NCBI GenBank assembly: GCA_002394385.1
Contig: DGTS01000011.1
Coordinates: 315,364 to 379,363 of the forward strand
DNA: 64,000 nt
From: Prevotella sp. UBA4330
GTDB lineage: Bacteria; Bacteroidota; Bacteroidia; Bacteroidales; Bacteroidaceae
Direction of reading: 5' to 3'
Positions 59,651 to 64,000 of this stretch are shown in pieces. A program made the translations under genes and the position numbers. The notes beneath the pieces are model-generated. The model was not told where the DNA came from and did no database searches. It saw only the letters and a list, made by a program, of their open reading frames with translations. The number at the start of each line of letters is the position of its first letter. Within the stretch, counting starts at the first letter, position 1.

Positions 59651-61768
59651 ATGAAAATCACGATACTGAAACCATCGAAGGGGAAGGTGACTACCAACTG
59701 GCTGAAGCCAGAGGAGGTGGTGGGCCTTATCCGGAGCGATAGGTACAGTAAGGAAATTGGGGAGTTCCGCGAGGTCTATTCCATGATAAAGGAGGAGAAG
59801 GTGGAGATGCCGCGCGTGAACAACTCGCTGCCGGCTCTGTGCTTCGGCGCGGAACTGGAGAGAACGGAGGGAAACGATTTCACACGACATAACGGTTATC
59901 GTCCTGTCATCGCAAGCGAGAACCGACTGCTGCTGATGGAGATTAGCAATCTGAAGGACTACCGCGTGGCTACACGACTGAAGAACATGGCAGCGCAACT
60001 GCCGCAGACGTTCGTGGCGTTCATCGGATATGACGACCACTCGCTGAAAATAGTGGTGCGCTTCGAGTCTTCAGGTTACGACGATAACGCAGAAGCATAC
60101 AGGGACGCGTTCCGCGACGTGCGCCATTTCTATTCGGCACAACTGCAGGTGACACCAGACATCACCGACCCGTCGGCAACGCAACTGTGCACGCTGAGCC
60201 ACGACCCGGAGGCATTTTACAATGAGTTCGCCGTGCCGTTTTACCTCTCGGCGCAGAATCATGCCGAGACTGCCGCGCACCTGTCATGGAACAAAGAAGA
60301 TATTAGTCCAAGCGACAAGCAGCAAGACAACGGGAAACTCCTCCCGGGGCGCGACGCGGAGCAGACGGAGCGCATGGTGTTTCAGTTCTGTCTTGAAAAG
60401 GCACTCGACAAGCATATCATGGCTTTCGACGGCGAGGAGGCGGAGCGCGTGCTCTGCTCGCTGGCAAAATACTGCCGCGAGAGCGACATTCCGCTGGCGA
60501 ATGCTATACGCAAGGTGAGTTACCGACCCGACCTTAACGGCGATATGGAACTGGTGCGCCATATTTTCACCACGGCATACAAGCAGAAGGCTAAAAAGAA
60601 GGGCGACCCTATGAGGCACGCCAACCAGAACAGCCTGCTGATGTGGAACACGCAGTTCTTCATGGACACTTACTACGACCTGCGAATGAACATGCTCACG
60701 CATCGTGCAGAGTTCCGTCGCAAGGACGTGCCGGGCGACACGTTCCGCACACTGGAGGCTGAGGACCAGAACTCTATGACAATCCGAGCACAGGCAGCGG
60801 GACTGAAATCATGGGACCGCGACCTTAACCGATATATCAACTCGCGCGAGATAGCGCAGTTTAACCCCATCGAGGACTACCTCTGTGCCCTACCCCGCTG
60901 GGACGGCAAGGACCGCGTGTCAATGCTTGCCGACCGTGTGCCGACGGACACTCCCAACTGGAAGGAGTTCTTCCACACATGGCTCTTGGGCATGGTGGCT
61001 GGATGGATGGGACGCGACAGCGAGCACAGCAATGCCCTGGTGCCGCTGCTGACGGGCAGGCAGGGAACAGGCAAGACGAGTTTCTGCCGTGTGCTGCTGC
61101 CAAGGGAGTTGCGCCCGTACTATGCGGAGAACCTGAATCTGAAGAGCGAGACAACCATTGCACTGGCGATGTCGAGCCGTGCGCTGATAAACATCGACGA
61201 GTTCGACAAATACACACGCTCGCAGCACCCGCTGCTGAAGTTCCTCATATCGCAGAACGATGTGGATATGCGACTGCCGTTTGCCTCTCACATGGAGATG
61301 CGCCGCCGCTTCGCGTCGTTCATCGCAACGACAAACAGCGACCGCCCGCTGGTGGACACCACTGGGTCGCGCCGTTACCTGTGTGTGCGTGTCACCGACA
61401 CCATCGACTTCACCACTCCCATCGACTACCAGCAACTCTATGCGCAGTTGCTCTCGGAGGTGCAGAACGGTAGTCCTTTCTGGCTCAACGACGAGCAGAC
61501 AAGACTGTTGATGGCACAGAACGAGGAATTTCTCAACATCGCGGGACTGCCGCAAATGCTCAGTGCTGTCGTCACACCCGCCAAGACAGATGAGGAAGGC
61601 GAATGGCTGTCACTTACGGAGATACTGGAACGTGTGAAGAAGATGTTTCCCCACTACGCCCCCACGGCTAATGTGTTGCGCGATATGGGACATTGCATGC
61701 AGGCTATGGCGGCAGAAATGAAACACACCAGAGCGGGAAACATGTATAAAGTGAAGACAAAAAAGTAG
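59651..61768 (+). CDS. BT4734/BF3469-type protein with VapE domain
   Basis: A 705-residue protein, GC-richer than the capsule genes on both sides. Residues about 40-190 fit the BT4734/BF3469 N-terminal (VirE-like primase-type) domain. From about residue 415 it is a VapE-type helicase: Walker A LLTGRQGTGKTSFCRVL (about 464-480), Walker B ALINIDEFDKY (near 514) and SFIATTNSDRPLVD (about 555). VapE proteins are found in mobile islands, and in Bacteroidales with an HU gene. Here the HU gene follows after a 426-bp palindromic spacer. Replication of an element or control of the neighbouring locus are both possible. Confidence 0.88.
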   Translation: MKITILKPSKGKVTTNWLKPEEVVGLIRSDRYSKEIGEFREVYSMIKEEKVEMPRVNNSLPALCFGAELERTEGNDFTRHNGYRPVIASENRLLLMEISNLKDYRVATRLKNMAAQLPQTFVAFIGYDDHSLKIVVRFESSGYDDNAEAYRDAFRDVRHFYSAQLQVTPDITDPSATQLCTLSHDPEAFYNEFAVPFYLSAQNHAETAAHLSWNKEDISPSDKQQDNGKLLPGRDAEQTERMVFQFCLEKALDKHIMAFDGEEAERVLCSLAKYCRESDIPLANAIRKVSYRPDLNGDMELVRHIFTTAYKQKAKKKGDPMRHANQNSLLMWNTQFFMDTYYDLRMNMLTHRAEFRRKDVPGDTFRTLEAEDQNSMTIRAQAAGLKSWDRDLNRYINSREIAQFNPIEDYLCALPRWDGKDRVSMLADRVPTDTPNWKEFFHTWLLGMVAGWMGRDSEHSNALVPLLTGRQGTGKTSFCRVLLPRELRPYYAENLNLKSETTIALAMSSRALINIDEFDKYTRSQHPLLKFLISQNDVDMRLPFASHMEMRRRFASFIATTNSDRPLVDTTGSRRYLCVRVTDTIDFTTPIDYQQLYAQLLSEVQNGSPFWLNDEQTRLLMAQNEEFLNIAGLPQMLSAVVTPAKTDEEGEWLSLTEILERVKKMFPHYAPTANVLRDMGHCMQAMAAEMKHTRAGNMYKVKTKK

Positions 61769-61793
61769 TTTTTTCATTCAAGAAAAGCAAAAA

Positions 61794-62166
61794 TTAACTT
61801 CACAATTTCACACCGCATGCAAATCCCTGTCATTCAACCTATTATGTGTGAAGGTGCAATTTCACTCAATTTCACCCACATTCACACCCGCAAGCATGTA
61901 CGACAATACCGTCTTTCGTGCTAAACTACGGTATGTGAGCGAGTGATTAGGGTCTAATCACTTCCTCACTTGGCACTTCTGACCGAGTGATTAGGGTCTA
62001 ATCACTCTCTCAAATGACTTAAATGAGAGCGCTACTCGATGATGACATACGACAGAACAGGCAAAAAACGAAGCGTGAAGTTAGGTGAAATTGAGTGAAA
62101 CTGCACCTTCACACGCAAATAACAATATAACAGCGTTTTGCAACGGATGTGAAATTGTGAAATTAA
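61794..62166. repeat. 83-bp inverted repeats flanking two 21-bp palindromes
   Basis: The left arm 61794-61876 and right arm 62084-62166 are imperfect reverse complements. Best kept are GTGTGAAGGTGCAxTTTCAC, CTCAATTTCACC and CACAATTTCACA. In the 207-bp centre lie two identical 21-bp palindromes (61942-61962 and 61986-62006; arms AGTGATTAG and CTAATCACT), 44 bp apart. No gene is seen inside. The arrangement suggests an origin, operator or attachment region of the VapE/HU module. Confidence 0.82.
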
Positions 62167-62194
62167 AAATCACTTTTTCAAAAAGAAAAAAATC

Positions 62195-62584
62195 ATGGCT
62201 ATAGTTTGCACACTTGAGAAAAAGAGGACGGAAGACCGTTACTACGCACGCTCGCGCAAGACGGGGAACGTGGGGTTCGACCAGTTCTCGGAGGAGATAG
62301 CAAGCAACTGCTCGGCAAAGCCTTCTGATGTAATCCTCGTGCTCACCGAACTCTGCGACGTGATGCGCCACCACCTGCTGGCGGGCGAGGAAATAGACAT
62401 CCCCGGTCTGGGCAGTTTCCACGTCGGCGTGAAGAGCGACTCCGTGGAGAATCCCGCCGACTTCGATGTAGAACGCCACATCCACGACCTCCACATCAAG
62501 TTCCGTCCCGTCTCCCGCCGCGACCCAGTAACATGGAAACTATCCACTCCCATGCTCAAGGATGCAGAAGTGGTAGTAGTGTAA
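62195..62584 (+). CDS. HU-related DNA-binding protein
   Basis: A 129-residue HU/IHF-fold protein of the Bacteroidales HU-related type, longer than the usual 90 residues. AKPSDVILVLTELCDVMRHHLLAGEEIDIPGLGSFHVGV (about residues 41-79) is the HU core. The usual DNA-binding arm is altered (SDSVENPADFDVERHIHDLHIKFRPVS). It probably binds DNA, possibly the palindromic region just upstream. It is the partner of the VapE gene. Confidence 0.88.
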   Translation: MAIVCTLEKKRTEDRYYARSRKTGNVGFDQFSEEIASNCSAKPSDVILVLTELCDVMRHHLLAGEEIDIPGLGSFHVGVKSDSVENPADFDVERHIHDLHIKFRPVSRRDPVTWKLSTPMLKDAEVVVV

Positions 62585-62852
62585 AGTATTCCCCACAGAA
62601 AAATAAACAGTCAAGTTATTTGTATCAATATGTTCAATTTAGACATGTTTATCATTAGCAGTATGACTTTTTGCCCTGCCACCATGCAATTTTATCATAA
62701 GTGTGGTTGTTGATTATAACGAGAATAAGCAACTGTTGGGATTGCGAAATTAGCAAAGGAAAATTTGATATATTTGACTTTGCCAAATATTAAACAAAAA
62801 AGAAAAGAGACAACAAAAACCATCAAAGTTCTTTTCTTTATTAATTAAGAAT
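62585..62852. other. Intergenic gap after the HU-related gene
   Basis: About 268 bp, AT-rich. A TATATTTGACTTTGCC stretch near 62768-62785 holds -7-like words but no matching -33. The smalltalk peptide and amidase genes that often follow VapE/HU pairs in this order are not found. Confidence 0.4.
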
Positions 62853-63854
62853 ATGGAAATACCATTAATTAGCATTATTGTTCCATGCTATAATGTTGTT
62901 CAATACATTGACGAATGTCTGTATTCTTTAACTAATCAAACATTAAAGAATATTGAGATAATTTGTGTTGAAGACTGTTCTACAGATAGTACTTTAGACA
63001 AACTCACCAAATGGAAAGATAAAGACACCCGCATTCGAATTATCAAACACGAAGAGAATAAAGGTATTGGAACCGCTAGAAATACTGGAACAAAAGCAGC
63101 AAAAGCAGAATATGTTGCTTTCGTTGACTCAGATGATTATGTATCAATAAACAAATATGAATGTTTGTATAATCTTTCTGATAATGGGAATGCTGATTTA
63201 GTTGCATCGGCAAAATATATCAGACACTGCGAAAAAGATATTACAATAACACAGATACCCAGGCAAGTCACAGGAATTGAGAACATAAGAAGCCATGTTC
63301 TCACTCACGGATTCTCTATCTGGAATAGTATGATAAAAAAGAGCATTTTTTTTCAAAACGATTTGTTTTTTCCCGACCGTCTGCTATACGAGGATGCCCC
63401 AGTTTCTACATGCTTATTCCTATGCGCTAGAACAATTGCGGTGTATTACGATGAGCCATTACATTATTATAGGACAAACCCATCTTCCATTACACAGCAA
63501 AAAGGAAATTTGACATACTTTGATCGTTTGGAGACTGCCATAATGTTCTACAACAATACAAAACGACTCGGTTTTTATTACAAATACAAGGATGAAATAG
63601 AATATGCTTTTTTTTATTTGTTCTATAAAAATACTATATTATATTCTCTAAAAAAGTTCAACAATAATCCTCCATCTAAAATTATTAAAACGATACCCAA
63701 AAGATATAAAAGAGTAACGAGTGTTGACATCAAAAAGAATCACTATTACAGAAAGAACAAACCTCCGTTTTTATTATATGCAGTAGCACACTATCCAGAA
63801 TTAATAAAAATATGGATACTGATGTTTAAAATATGGAAAAAAGTTACTAATTAA
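62853..63854 (+). CDS. Glycosyltransferase family 2
   Basis: A 333-residue enzyme with ISIIVPCYNVVQYIDECLYSLTNQ, CVEDCSTDSTLDKL and VAFVDSDDYVS (DxD at about residues 89-93). The tail is Lys-rich with a hydrophobic helix. It restarts capsule genes after the VapE/HU module. Confidence 0.9.
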   Translation: MEIPLISIIVPCYNVVQYIDECLYSLTNQTLKNIEIICVEDCSTDSTLDKLTKWKDKDTRIRIIKHEENKGIGTARNTGTKAAKAEYVAFVDSDDYVSINKYECLYNLSDNGNADLVASAKYIRHCEKDITITQIPRQVTGIENIRSHVLTHGFSIWNSMIKKSIFFQNDLFFPDRLLYEDAPVSTCLFLCARTIAVYYDEPLHYYRTNPSSITQQKGNLTYFDRLETAIMFYNNTKRLGFYYKYKDEIEYAFFYLFYKNTILYSLKKFNNNPPSKIIKTIPKRYKRVTSVDIKKNHYYRKNKPPFLLYAVAHYPELIKIWILMFKIWKKVTN

Positions 63855-63877
63855 TTACAGATCTTATATTTTTTATA

Positions 63878-64000
63878 ATGTTAAATTTAAGCAACTTCAT
63901 ATCTCAACATGTCACTGGGCGTTCCAGCAGCATGTTCCTTCCTGACATTGAGGCGAACAAAGAAAAATTGACGGAAGAAATTAAAGACAAGAAAGTTTGT
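63878..64000 (+). CDS. CapD-like polysaccharide dehydratase/epimerase, 5' end only
   Basis: The first 41 codons (MLNLSNFISQHVTGRSSSMF, then DIEANKEKLTEEIKDKKVC), cut by the window edge just before the expected Rossmann NAD loop. The opening fits a capsule-locus group of nucleotide-sugar 4,6-dehydratase-like proteins; that match is from memory. It would make a 4-keto sugar for the aminotransferases of this locus. Confidence 0.65.
   Translation, partial: MLNLSNFISQHVTGRSSSMFLPDIEANKEKLTEEIKDKKVC

Noticed and set aside
62630..62713. A 27-codon frame (MFNLDMFIISSM...) after the HU-related gene as a smalltalk-type peptide
   Set aside because: It lacks the hydrophobic segment and ending expected of that family and has no clear leader.
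1..64000. tRNA, rRNA or insertion-sequence genes
   Set aside because: No tRNA-like T-arm words in a cloverleaf setting, no rRNA stretches and no transposase frame were recognised on either strand by reading; a tRNAscan and IS search would settle it.

Overview
The window looks like a chromosomal segment of a Bacteroidales bacterium, most likely Prevotella or a close relative. Three things point there. Promoters repeatedly show the Bacteroidetes form, a -33 TTTG about 20 bp before a -7 TAnnTTTG. The gene families are typical of the order: UpxY antiterminator, BT4734-type VapE protein, HU-related protein, DUF4837, and LptE and SecG in one cluster. The intergenic DNA is full of the short GC-rich repeats common in these genomes. 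No rRNA, tRNA, insertion sequence or CRISPR array was recognised.

Positions 1-32,280 are mostly housekeeping DNA of moderate GC. In order they carry an XRE regulator, holA, a small HsdR_N-type protein, a BASS-family transporter, a zinc-ribbon coiled-coil protein with a Nif3-like protein, a secreted NUC1 nuclease, two possible tiny genes, agmatine-to-putrescine genes aguA and aguB, an MFS transporter, a four-helix-bundle protein, a giant GT2/HIT-like/SpoIID fusion, a MntA-HepT toxin-antitoxin pair, a lipoprotein joining a nucleoside-hydrolase-like and a P-loop domain, a DUF6078-like protein and an outer-membrane barrel protein. The block rlmN - DUF4837 - pdxA - flippase-like - sigma-54 activator - lptE - TPR-like - secG follows, and then a GH43 glycosidase. 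Between these genes lie dense arrays of dispersed repeats.

From 32,338 to the end runs a long capsular or exopolysaccharide locus on the + strand. It opens with a promoter, an untranslated leader and upxY, followed by ugd, acyltransferases, aminotransferases, an ATP-grasp/NeuD/MaoC/CitE-like cassette, a Wzx flippase, six glycosyltransferases, a pyruvyl transferase and the start of a CapD-like dehydratase. Most of it is visibly AT-richer than the left part. UpxY should keep RNA polymerase processive through the operon, while ugd supplies UDP-glucuronate and the transferases build and decorate the repeat unit.

Inside this locus sit modules that do not make sugar: an ATPase with a possible nuclease partner (37.1-39.0 kb), an OLD-like ATPase with a DUF4276-like partner enclosed by a 44-bp exact direct repeat (43.3-46.1 kb), an N6-adenine methyltransferase with an unknown partner (46.2-49.2 kb), and a GC-rich VapE/HU module around an 83-bp inverted repeat (59.7-62.6 kb). 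The first three are the best candidates for undescribed defence systems. Two acyltransferases are frameshifted, one exactly at a G9 tract, which suggests phase variation. Dispersed repeats have also entered coding sequence in frame, three times in ugd and probably once each in aguA and the MFS gene.
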